24,958 bases of DNA from an uncultured Collinsella sp. (GTDB taxonomy: Bacteria; Actinomycetota; Coriobacteriia; Coriobacteriales; Coriobacteriaceae): contig USDH01000006.1 in NCBI GenBank assembly GCA_900553415.1, positions 1 through 24,958 of the forward strand. The letters run 5' to 3'. The notes below the pieces were generated by a model, which was given only the letters and a program-made list of their open reading frames with translations, was not told where the DNA came from and did not search any database. The position numbers and the translations under genes were made by a program. Shown one piece after another: positions 14,446 to 21,345 of this stretch. Position 1 is the first letter of the stretch. Each line of letters opens with the position of its first letter.

Positions 14446-15525
14446 CTACTCCCCGTGATGGTGGCCGCAGCAGCACTCGTGGCCGTCATCATGGCCGTGG
14501 CCGCCGCAGCACTCGTGATCCTCGCCATGGTGGTGGCCACAACCGCACTCATGGTCGTCGCCGTGCTCGCCGCAACCGCAGCCGTCCTCGTGAGCACCGT
14601 GCTCTTCGGGACGATACTGCGACCAGTCCAGACCGGCGGCGATGGCGTCGGCCTCCTCCTTATAGAGGACCGTGATGGCCTGGGTGCCCAGCTTGGCACC
14701 ACCGATGGCGTCGAGCATATCGTAGAGCGTAAAGGCCACGTCGGCGCCGGGCAGCGCAAGCTCGCGGTCGTCGGCATAGGCGAGCGCCAAGCGCAGGTCC
14801 TTAATGAAGTGCTCGACCATAAAGCCGGGCTTGTAGTCGCCGTCGAGTGCCTTGGGGGCCAGACTCTCCATAGCGCCGGACTTGCCGGTACCGCCCAGGA
14901 TCATCTGGCGGGTCTTCTCCAGGTCAAGGCCGCTCAGCTCGGCAAATGCCATGGCGTCTGCCATGCCGACCATGCAGGCGCCCAGCGACACCTGGTTGGC
15001 GAGCTTGGCAGCCTGGCCCTTGCCGGCGCCGTCGAAGCAGCAGATGTTGGCCGCAAAGGTGGCAAGGATGTCGCGGACCGGCGCGATGTCGTTCTCGGTA
15101 GCGCCCACGATAGCCGTAAGCGTGCCGGCGATAGCACCCGACTCGCCGCCGGTGACGGGGCAGTCAAACGCCATGCGACCAGAAACCTGGGCGGCCTCGG
15201 CAATGTCGCGCGCCAGCTCGGGCGAGCTCGTGGTGAGGTCGATCAGGACCGCGCCGGGCTTAGTGCACGCGAGCAGACCGTCGCCCGCCAGGTAGAGCTC
15301 CTCGACCTCGGAGGGATAACCCACCATGGTAAAGATGACGTCGGCGTTCGCCGCGGCCTCGGCCGGCGTATCGGCCCAGACGGCACCGCGCTCAACGAGC
15401 GCTGCAGCCTTGGACTTGGTGCGGTTGTTGACCGTGACAGGATAGCCAGCATCCAGGATGTGGCCGGCGATGGGGGCACCCATGATTCCGGTGCCGATAA
15501 ATGCGACAGAGAGCTTGTTTGCCAT
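14446..15525 (-). CDS. 3-hydroxyisobutyrate/tartronate-semialdehyde reductase-family dehydrogenase with a His/Cys-rich tail
   Basis: A 359-residue beta-hydroxyacid dehydrogenase. Seen: Rossmann motif FIGTGIMGAPIA (residues 9-20), substrate loop DCPVTGGESGA (121-131), catalytic Lys 174 in GQAAKLANQ, and the helical C-terminal domain to about 300. Family members are normally 290-300 residues. The extra 56 residues (304-359) hold 14 His and 9 Cys in about three repeats of an HEC-C/G-GH-H pattern, a likely metal-binding tail. The substrate is unknown (glycerate/tartronate semialdehyde or 3-hydroxyisobutyrate type). The start follows AAAGG. It leads a four-gene operon ending in icd. Confidence 0.87.
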   Translation of the reverse strand: MANKLSVAFIGTGIMGAPIAGHILDAGYPVTVNNRTKSKAAALVERGAVWADTPAEAAANADVIFTMVGYPSEVEELYLAGDGLLACTKPGAVLIDLTTSSPELARDIAEAAQVSGRMAFDCPVTGGESGAIAGTLTAIVGATENDIAPVRDILATFAANICCFDGAGKGQAAKLANQVSLGACMVGMADAMAFAELSGLDLEKTRQMILGGTGKSGAMESLAPKALDGDYKPGFMVEHFIKDLRLALAYADDRELALPGADVAFTLYDMLDAIGGAKLGTQAITVLYKEEADAIAAGLDWSQYRPEEHGAHEDGCGCGEHGDDHECGCGHHHGEDHECCGGHGHDDGHECCCGHHHGE

Positions 15526-15623
15526 GAAACCTTTCCTTTTGGGTTGGGTGTTGTTACCAGGTTGAATACTCGGTGCCAGCGTTTGGGCTGTGAGTTGGGA
15601 TCGATTACGGCCGCGCTACTTGC

Positions 15624-16577
15624 CTACTGACCGCGCACACGGCGGGCGATGCGGTCGGAAAGCGACGCCTTGTCGGCACGGTTCTTACCCCAAAACGCGC
15701 AGGCCACCATGCCGGGGCCCACGTGCGAGCCAATGGTGGGGCCCACGGAGCTGCGAATGATCGTGACGTCGGCGCAGCCCTCCTCCTTGCGGATGGCGGC
15801 TTCGAGCCAGTCGCCGTCCTTCTCGGCATCGGCCGTCATGATGGCGATGGGCATGGTGCGGTCGGGCACGTAGTTCTCGCGGAACGACTTGAGGATGGAC
15901 TTGAGCGCCTTCTTGCGGCCGCGGTTGACGCCGATCAGCGACAGCGAGCCGGCCAGGTCGTAGGAGAGCTCGGGTTTGACGTCGAGCTTTGCCGTGAGCT
16001 GTGCCGCCGCGGGCGGAATGCGGCCGCCGGCAGCCAGCGCATCGAAGCTCTCGAGCGTAAAGTAGCCGTGCACGTAGGTTTTTGCCTCGTTTGCCCAATC
16101 GACCAGCTGCTTGGCGGTCAGTCCCGCCGAACGCTGGCGCACGGCCTCGAGCGCCAAGAGCGCGCCGGTCGCGCAGGGCAGGGCGTTGTCGACCACGTAG
16201 AGCTCAAAATCGGGATACTCAGCGCGCACGGCGTCCGCCGCCTGGCACGCGGAGTTGTAGCTCGACGACAGCGCCGAGGTAAAGCACAGGTAGACCGTGG
16301 GCGTACCCTCTTTGGCGCACTCGGTAAAGAACTCGATATAGCGACCGAGTGACACGGCGGAGGTAGACACGCGAGCGCCGGCGCGCATGCGGTCGTAGAA
16401 CTCCTTAGGCGTGATGCTCGACCAGATATCGTCCGTGCGCTCCTCGCCATCGATGATAAAGGGGAAGCCCAAGATATCGACATCGAGGTTCGCGGCAACC
16501 TCGGGACTAAAGTCGCAGCAGGTATCGACGACGATGCGGCAACGGTCCGAATGACCGGCGGATGCGGCCTTGTCCAT
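15624..16577 (-). CDS. DegV family protein (fatty-acid binding)
   Basis: A 317-residue DegV-fold protein. Seen: N-terminal VVDTCCDFSPEV, the STSAVSLGRY segment, the lipid-contact motif TSALSSSYNSA, GGRIPPAAAQ in the middle, and a C-terminal SVGPTIGSHVGPGMVACAFWGK that is typical of the family. DegV/FakB-type proteins bind a fatty acid and can present it to the FakA kinase; no fakA is present here. ATG at 16577 is preferred to the adjacent TTG since AAGGAG is 8 nt upstream. The gene is isolated from the hibernation-factor gene upstream by a terminator. Confidence 0.93.
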   Translation of the reverse strand: MDKAASAGHSDRCRIVVDTCCDFSPEVAANLDVDILGFPFIIDGEERTDDIWSSITPKEFYDRMRAGARVSTSAVSLGRYIEFFTECAKEGTPTVYLCFTSALSSSYNSACQAADAVRAEYPDFELYVVDNALPCATGALLALEAVRQRSAGLTAKQLVDWANEAKTYVHGYFTLESFDALAAGGRIPPAAAQLTAKLDVKPELSYDLAGSLSLIGVNRGRKKALKSILKSFRENYVPDRTMPIAIMTADAEKDGDWLEAAIRKEEGCADVTIIRSSVGPTIGSHVGPGMVACAFWGKNRADKASLSDRIARRVRGQ

Positions 16578-16595
16578 CAAAGCGACTCCTTACGT

Positions 16596-16628
16596 AAAAA
16601 AGGCGACCACCCGCATGGGATGGCCGCC
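16596..16628 (-). terminator. Rho-independent terminator after the hibernation-factor gene
   Basis: On the minus strand, GGCGGCCAtCCC pairs with GGGTGGTCGCC (G-T and a bulge) around a short loop, followed by TTTTTT. It is about 30 bp past the stop of the hibernation factor and just before the DegV gene. Confidence 0.85.
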
Positions 16629-16657
16629 AACCGTTAACTCATGCAAGTTAACGTATT

Positions 16658-17242
16658 TTACTCGTCAAGTGTTTCGATACGGGGCTTGATGATGCCATAT
16701 CCACCATTCTTACGGTGATACACCACATTGATAAGGCCGGTCGTCGCGTTCTCGAACACGTAGAAGTCGTGGCCCAGCAGATCGGTCTGCACCAGCGCCT
16801 GCTCCTCAGTCATCGGGGTGACGTCGATAACCTTCTCGCGGACGAGCAGGTCGTCCTCCTCCTCGGGCAGCAGCAGGTCGGCCAGATCCTCGACGCGCTC
16901 GACCGGCGCGACATCCGCGGCGCTGGCACCGCCCTGGCGGTTGTCCACGACCTTGGTCTTGAACTTGCGCAGCTGGCGGGTGACCTTATCGGCGGAGAGG
17001 TCGATGGCGGCGTACATATCTGCACCGTGCTCAGCAACGCGAATCACCGAACCGCGGGCACGAACCGTAACCTCGACGATTGCCGGGTTGGGGTTCGAGG
17101 GGTTCTTCTCATAGCGAAGTACAACATCGACCGTCATGGGCTCGATATCGAAAACCTTGAGCGCCTCGCCGATCTTCTCATCCACATGCGCACGCAGAGC
17201 ATCGGTTACCGTCGTCTTGCGTCCAGAAACCTTGATATCCAT
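16658..17242 (-). CDS. hpf: Ribosome hibernation-promoting factor, long form (HPF/RaiA)
   Basis: A 194-residue protein that dimerises 70S ribosomes in stationary phase. Seen: an N-terminal S30AE/RaiA domain (residues 1-100) starting MDIKVSGRKTTVTDALRAHV, with the conserved Tyr-Ala-Ala-Ile-Asp segment (about 76-80) and the basic KVTRQLRKFK helix; an acidic linker (PEEEDDLLV); and a C-terminal dimerisation domain containing LLGHDFYVFENATTGLINVVYHRKNGGYGIIKP. Length matches the long form of Gram-positives. The ATG at 17242 follows GGAG; starting further upstream would add an unconserved leader. It is a single gene ended by a terminator. Confidence 0.95.
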   Translation of the reverse strand: MDIKVSGRKTTVTDALRAHVDEKIGEALKVFDIEPMTVDVVLRYEKNPSNPNPAIVEVTVRARGSVIRVAEHGADMYAAIDLSADKVTRQLRKFKTKVVDNRQGGASAADVAPVERVEDLADLLLPEEEDDLLVREKVIDVTPMTEEQALVQTDLLGHDFYVFENATTGLINVVYHRKNGGYGIIKPRIETLDE

Positions 17243-17458
17243 ACGTGGCTCCAATCTGCCTCGGGGACTTACTGTACTGGCTATGTACCCATTGCCATGC
17301 ATTTATTCACGCGGATTCCTAAAGACCCGAATAACGATTGCTTGATACCGCATACCGAAGTCTCGCACTTTTCCGTGGCAAAGTGCGCTATGGGAGGGCG
17401 TCGGCGACTTTGTATTTGGTCCCGAAAATTGGCTTTGACCTGCTGGTTTTATAGGGAT
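17243..17458. other. Intergenic region upstream of hpf with a hairpin
   Basis: This holds the untranslated leader and promoter of hpf, but no consensus -35/-10 pair stands out. CGCACTTT and AAAGTGCG (17364-17387) form an 8-bp perfect stem with an 8-nt loop about 120 bp upstream of the start codon, perhaps a leader structure or an operator. No gene is seen. Confidence 0.4.
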
Positions 17459-17493
17459 AAAAAAGCCGGGCTCCCCTATTGGGGAAGCCCGGC
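17459..17493 (-). terminator. Rho-independent terminator after the solute-binding lipoprotein gene
   Basis: On the minus strand, GCCGGGCTTCCCC pairs with GGGGAGCCCGGC around a four-base loop (one bulge) and is followed by TTTTTTATCCC. It lies about 65 bp past the lipoprotein stop. Confidence 0.92.
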
Positions 17494-17559
17494 AGTGCGT
17501 GTTGAAACCGTGAAGAGGTGTCCTTTCCAACGTATAGGAGACACCACCCCTAGCAATAA

Positions 17560-18567
17560 CTAGCTATTGAGTTTGTTAATGTCGTCGTCAGTGATGGTGC
17601 CTTCCTGACTGGACGATTTGTCCTCGGAGGATGCGGTCTCATTGTTGGAATCGGAGGACTCGCTGCCGGAGGACGTGGTCTCACTGGACTCAGAGTCGCC
17701 CGGCTGCACGTTAGCGCCCGAAACCGTCTTAGTGGTGAGGTCGTAGGGAATCTGGCCGTACCAGACGCAGTGAACCGCCTCGAGCGTGCCGTCGACCGTG
17801 ATGTCGTCGAGGGCATCACTCACGGCACGGCACAGTTCGTCATTGGACGAGAGGCCCGCAACACCAAGCGTCGAGGGCGCCTCGAGCGAACCGACATAGG
17901 AGACCTCGCTCATCAGGCGTGCAAGATAGCCGCCGGCCGTGGAGTCGCAGATCACATAGTCGACCTCGCCGGACTCGAGCGCCTCAAAGCACTCGTTGAT
18001 GTTGGAGTAGGTCTTTTGGTTGGCGGTGATGCTCTGCTTAGCAAGCGCCTCCTGCGAGGCCGAGGACATCTGGACACCCAGAGTAGACGCGTTAAGGGTA
18101 TCGGTGGAAACGCTTAGCGACCCACCATCGCTGGTTTTACCGAACACGGAAGCGGCATCGTACAGGCAGGTGCCGAGCGAGCTAACGTCCCCGTCCGTGG
18201 AGTTGATCTCGCCGATAAAGATATCGGCCTTTTTGTCGCCGAGCGCGGAACCTGCCGAGGACGCATCGACAAAGGCGACCTTAAGGCCCATGCGGCTTGC
18301 GAGGGCGCGGGCAGCGTCGACTGCATACCCCGTAAGCTCGCCGTCGGCGCCCTGCATTGCCTGCGGCGCATCGGAAGTATCGAGGGCGACCGTCAGGGTT
18401 CCGGGAGTAACCAGGGCATCGTCCGACACCGCCGGCGTGACGGTCTCGTACTCGATCTGGTCGATCGTGGGAGTCGTGAACGTAGACAGCGGGTTGAACG
18501 CGCATCCGCTCAGGCCCAAAACGGCAATGACCGCTGCGGTCCCAGCACCTAACCGAGCCGCGTGCAT
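17560..18567 (-). CDS. Solute-binding lipoprotein (extracellular solute-binding protein family 3)
   Basis: A 335-residue surface lipoprotein. Seen: a signal peptide with lipobox LSGC (residues 19-22), then a family-3 solute-binding fold starting GTLTVALDTSDAP and continuing ELTGYAVDAARALASRMGLKVAFVDA, with a second lobe (ECFEALESGEVDYVICDSTAG) typical of amino-acid/polar-solute binders. The last 55 residues are a Ser/Glu/Thr-rich low-complexity tail. The ATG at 18567 follows GAGGGG; an ATG six codons upstream is also possible. The frame stays open about 130 codons further upstream. No permease or ATPase gene is next to it, so it is an orphan binding protein or a sensor. The ligand is unknown. 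Confidence 0.85.
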   Translation of the reverse strand: MHAARLGAGTAAVIAVLGLSGCAFNPLSTFTTPTIDQIEYETVTPAVSDDALVTPGTLTVALDTSDAPQAMQGADGELTGYAVDAARALASRMGLKVAFVDASSAGSALGDKKADIFIGEINSTDGDVSSLGTCLYDAASVFGKTSDGGSLSVSTDTLNASTLGVQMSSASQEALAKQSITANQKTYSNINECFEALESGEVDYVICDSTAGGYLARLMSEVSYVGSLEAPSTLGVAGLSSNDELCRAVSDALDDITVDGTLEAVHCVWYGQIPYDLTTKTVSGANVQPGDSESSETTSSGSESSDSNNETASSEDKSSSQEGTITDDDINKLNS

Positions 18568-18975
18568 CAAGCTGCCCCTCACCATGTCCACTACCCTGCC
18601 TTCTGTGTCGTATACGATCCGTGCGTTGCGCGGAATATCGGGTTGTTCCCACCAGCTGACCTGGTATTTGACCCCACACTTGCGCACCGGGGTGTTTGCT
18701 CGGGAGGCCGCAGCCACCTTCACGACTGGCCCGCTCGCCCGCGAGGCGGTATTGCCCCAAAGAAAGTAGAACGGACGGTGCGGCTTACATCTAGGACGCG
18801 CCATGATCGCGCCGCGCGCACGCGGTCGCTTACGTGGATCCCTTTGACCGCGTCTGTCTTGGACTAGGACGGGCATTTCGTCCGTCCGCAACCACAGCCT
18901 GGCAGGAACGTAGCGCATTATAGCTAAGTTCAAGCTAAAGTTTAAGGTTAAGGGCGTCATTCGCATCGTGCGCAC
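18568..18975. other. Region upstream of the solute-binding lipoprotein gene
   Basis: About 400 bp without an assigned gene. A perfect TATAAT on the minus strand (18917-18922) may start a leader of roughly 330 nt. The lipoprotein frame is open across the region, and its last 30 codons before the chosen start read like a real protein (WWEQPDIPRNARIVYDTEGR), yet no ribosome site precedes the candidate upstream starts. Either a 5' leader or an N-terminal extension is possible. No known RNA family is recognised. Confidence 0.35.
18917..18922 (-). promoter_or_regulatory. Candidate -10 element for the lipoprotein transcript
   Basis: TATAAT on the minus strand, with TTAAAC 17 bp upstream as a weak -35. 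It is the only consensus -10 seen in this stretch. Confidence 0.4.
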
Positions 18976-19016
18976 AGATTTTGCAGGTCGGAGTGGGCTA
19001 TTCGTGCCCCTATGAA

Positions 19017-19047
19017 GCCCGGAGCTCCCCTACGGGGGGCTCCGGGC
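19017..19047. terminator. Strong GC hairpin, possible terminator
   Basis: GCCCGGAGCTCCCC pairs with GGGGGGCTCCGGGC (one mismatch) around a three-base loop. Tails are only moderately T-rich on either strand (CTTCTTT on the plus strand). It stands between the Vsr-like gene with its inverted-repeat element and the lipoprotein leader, so it most likely ends the minus-strand tmk-to-Vsr operon. Confidence 0.6.
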
Positions 19048-19065
19048 GCCCTTCTTTGGGTGCCG

Positions 19066-19282
19066 TGGCCAAAAAATGGCAAATATGAGTACTGTCACCA
19101 ATTTGGTAACAGGCAGTTTTGGCCTCTCGGACAGATTTCGCGTTCAGTGTCGCCAACCTGATGCTTGGTTATTCTACATTTGTTTATTATCTTCTTACTT
19201 TACGCCGCCTCCGAGTCCTAAATTCCTTGATTTTGCTGTTACTGATTTAGTGACAGTACTCATATTTGCCATATTTTGGCCA
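19066..19282. repeat. 217-bp element with 47-bp imperfect terminal inverted repeats (MITE-like)
   Basis: Positions 19066-19112 and 19236-19282 are reverse complements at 42 of 47 positions, including an uninterrupted 22-bp match (TGGCAAATATGAGTACTGTCAC on the left arm, 19076-19097). The 123-bp interior is AT-rich and contains no convincing gene. Each arm also carries an internal near-palindrome of the form TGTCAC-n7-GTAACA. There is no clear target-site duplication at the outer ends. It could be a miniature transposable element, a binding platform or a long RNA hairpin. It begins 34 bp past the stop of the Vsr-like gene. Confidence 0.8.
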
Positions 19283-19316
19283 GGGTATATGATTAACCCC
19301 CTATTTTCGTCGCAAA

Positions 19317-20426
19317 TTAGACCGGCTTAAGCCCAAAACACGCCCGCAGCGTGTTAAGCAACGCCTCTTGCTTCTTCCTGCGGGCATCGACACGATTCCG
19401 GTACCGCTTTCGCATACGCTGGTGCATGCGCCATGCGAGCGCTTCCACCGCTTCCATGTCACAGAGCATTTCGTTGTTGACCGTCGCGACCTCGATTCCC
19501 ATAGTAATCAAGTCCGTGTTGCGCTTTTCATCATGGATACGTCCCCTCCGAGAGGAATGGCCCAGCTCGCCGTTGTATTCCAGGTCAAACCGGGCTGCTT
19601 CCTGATACGCATCGCAAACTGCATGCGGCATCCCCGAGATTGCCTGCGCACGGTCATCGAACTCGATCTTGTAGTCGGTCTTAAAAGGTCCGCAGGCAAA
19701 CCCGCCATAGGAAAACGGAAGCGAAAACAGGGCGAGCATGATGCACTCCATGGGCGAGCGCAGGTTTTCCGAAAGATAGGGACACAGACGCTGCAGCTGT
19801 TTGGCCGCGGTCCCCTTGCATATCGCGAGATAATCTGCCAGACGATCGGGCATCAGCACCGGCTCAACCTCAAAGTAGCCCACGTCTGCTGGCTGGTCCT
19901 TGTCCTTTGCAAGTTTATTCGTAACAGGCGAGGTGTAGGGAGGCAGATACTTCCCGCGGTCACTCAGCGAAATCTTAGAGCACAGCTCCTGGGCCAGGGC
20001 AAATGCCTGGATACAGCCGACCTCGCGGGCGACGGCAACACAAAGGGCCTCGGGAGATAGACTGTACACCCCCGGTTCCACCTCTAGAATCGAGCCGGCG
20101 GGCAACCCGGAGCATACGGACCAGCCCACGCCAGGCATGCGGCGGCGCTGCGCCGCAGATCCCACCAGCAAGCAAAGATCTTCTTGCACCTCGTCGCTTG
20201 CGGCCCCAATCCGCACCAAGTCGGGAAGATAGATGTCCTCGGTCGAGGGCGACGACGTGCACAGCACACGGCGCTCTTCATCGGGATCGAGGTCCCTCCA
20301 GCTGATGTAACCCATTTGTCGGCGCTCGGCGCGCATCATGCGTAGCGCCGAGGCGCCTGTTAGGATTACGGAAGCTGCTAGCTGTTCGCCTGTCGGCTCG
20401 TTGCACCGCTCAATCTTTACTGCCAC
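19317..20426 (-). CDS. Coriobacteriia-type Vsr/DUF559-like (PD-(D/E)XK-fold) protein
   Basis: A 369-residue protein of a kind seen in many paralogues in Coriobacteriia and usually left hypothetical. Seen: an N-terminal region (residues 1-130) with RRMPGVGWSVCSGLPAGSI and SPEALCVAVA, a middle helical part, NLRSPMECIMLALFSLPFSYGGF (221-243), and a C-terminal nuclease-like core FDLEYNGELGH (280-290) then DEKRNTDLITMGIEVATV (299-316), the D-x-E ... D-x-x-R pattern of Vsr/DUF559 folds; a basic tail follows. GTG at 20426 is chosen because AGGGG precedes it and the comF stop is only 10 bp upstream; the open frame above it overlaps comF. Function is unknown. Confidence 0.78.
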   Translation of the reverse strand: MAVKIERCNEPTGEQLAASVILTGASALRMMRAERRQMGYISWRDLDPDEERRVLCTSSPSTEDIYLPDLVRIGAASDEVQEDLCLLVGSAAQRRRMPGVGWSVCSGLPAGSILEVEPGVYSLSPEALCVAVAREVGCIQAFALAQELCSKISLSDRGKYLPPYTSPVTNKLAKDKDQPADVGYFEVEPVLMPDRLADYLAICKGTAAKQLQRLCPYLSENLRSPMECIMLALFSLPFSYGGFACGPFKTDYKIEFDDRAQAISGMPHAVCDAYQEAARFDLEYNGELGHSSRRGRIHDEKRNTDLITMGIEVATVNNEMLCDMEAVEALAWRMHQRMRKRYRNRVDARRKKQEALLNTLRACFGLKPV

Positions 20427-20436
20427 AAAACCACCC

Positions 20437-21243
20437 CTACCAAACGCGTGCGATAGCGAGGCCATCGACTGCTGCGGCGCCGGCGCGCTTGAGTTCCGCC
20501 GAAGCCGCGGCCATCGTCGCACCCGTGGTGATAACGTCATCGATAAGCAGCAAGCGGCGGCCGTGCACGTCCTCAACCGTCTCGTACATGCCTTGGGCAC
20601 GCTCGCGGCGCTCCTCACGACCGAGTTCGCGCTGGTCGCCATGCCCGAACTTGACGAGAGCATCGAGCAGGGGAATACCCGACAGCTCGCAAAATGGGCG
20701 CGCAATAGCCTCCATATGATCAAAACCACGCCGCCGAAACGCTGCCGCTGTCGCAGGCACAAACACCACCGCATCCGCACCGGACAGCACACCTCCTAAG
20801 CGATCGGGCGCTACGACCTGGGCATGCAGGGCGGTGTCGTAGAGCAGCTCCGCCAGATACGGAGCCAGACGTCGCTCGCCCGCATCCTTGTACGCTTTAA
20901 TGATGCGCGGCAGCGGATGCGCATAGACGGCGCACGCCAGGCAGCGGTCGAGCGCCTCCGCCATTGCCGAGGACGTGCCCTCGACCGAACACTCAGTGCA
21001 CAGCAAATCCCCAAACGGGGCGCCGCATCGGGTGCAGCTATGACGTGGGTCGATGAGCGTGAGCGCAGCCAGGCAGTCTTGGCAAATAAGCGCACCGGCG
21101 CGCTCGCAGCCGGCACATCGTGTTGGCGACAATGCCTCGAGCGCCTCGCGTGCCACCCGCTCGGCAAACGGTAGCAATTCGTCCGCAAACGGTAGGGCAC
21201 CGGCACCCTGCAGACGGCTCGATATGTTCAGATGGCTCTTCAA
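20437..21243 (-). CDS. comF: ComF family phosphoribosyltransferase-like protein
   Basis: A 268-residue protein linked to DNA uptake. Seen: an N-terminal zinc ribbon with CxxC pairs (CAGC at 43-46, CQDC at 54-57, CTRC and CTEC after them), then a phosphoribosyltransferase fold ending in the PRPP loop RLLLIDDVITTGAT. ComF works with late competence proteins in ssDNA uptake in Bacillus and Haemophilus, and its enzyme activity is unproven. The start is read as TTG at 21243, 7 nt after GGGAGGG, since no ATG or GTG fits. That ribosome site is one arm of a 12-bp hairpin. It is followed by a coupled Vsr-like gene. Confidence 0.9.
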   Translation of the reverse strand: MKSHLNISSRLQGAGALPFADELLPFAERVAREALEALSPTRCAGCERAGALICQDCLAALTLIDPRHSCTRCGAPFGDLLCTECSVEGTSSAMAEALDRCLACAVYAHPLPRIIKAYKDAGERRLAPYLAELLYDTALHAQVVAPDRLGGVLSGADAVVFVPATAAAFRRRGFDHMEAIARPFCELSGIPLLDALVKFGHGDQRELGREERRERAQGMYETVEDVHGRRLLLIDDVITTGATMAAASAELKRAGAAAVDGLAIARVW

Positions 21244-21246
21244 GAC

Positions 21247-21282
21247 ACAACCCTCCCTACATTCGGTCGCAGGGAGGGTTGT
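21247..21282 (-). promoter_or_regulatory. Perfect 12-bp hairpin overlapping the comF ribosome-binding site
   Basis: ACAACCCTCCCT and AGGGAGGGTTGT are exact reverse complements separated by 12 nt. On the mRNA the second arm contains the comF Shine-Dalgarno and ends 3 nt before the TTG start. No U-run follows, so translational masking is likelier than termination. Confidence 0.65.
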
Positions 21283-21345
21283 TGATCCGGCGCTATGATA
21301 CCCCGATGCGCTCGGGGCAAGGCGGGCTAAATCCGCTCGCGGGCG

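Noticed and set aside
18600..18700. Possible 4.5S/SRP RNA (ACCAGGTCAG on the minus strand)
   Set aside because: The diagnostic GGAAG-type tetraloop and adjoining conserved helix bases are absent, and the stretch is in frame with the lipoprotein gene.
19055..19295. Target-site duplication around the inverted-repeat element
   Set aside because: The bases outside 19066 and 19282 do not form a matching direct repeat, so recent transposition is not demonstrated.
20427..20792. Upstream extension of the Vsr-like protein
   Set aside because: The extra residues overlap comF in another frame, are Arg/Ser-rich shadow sequence, and the GTG at 20426 has a proper ribosome site.
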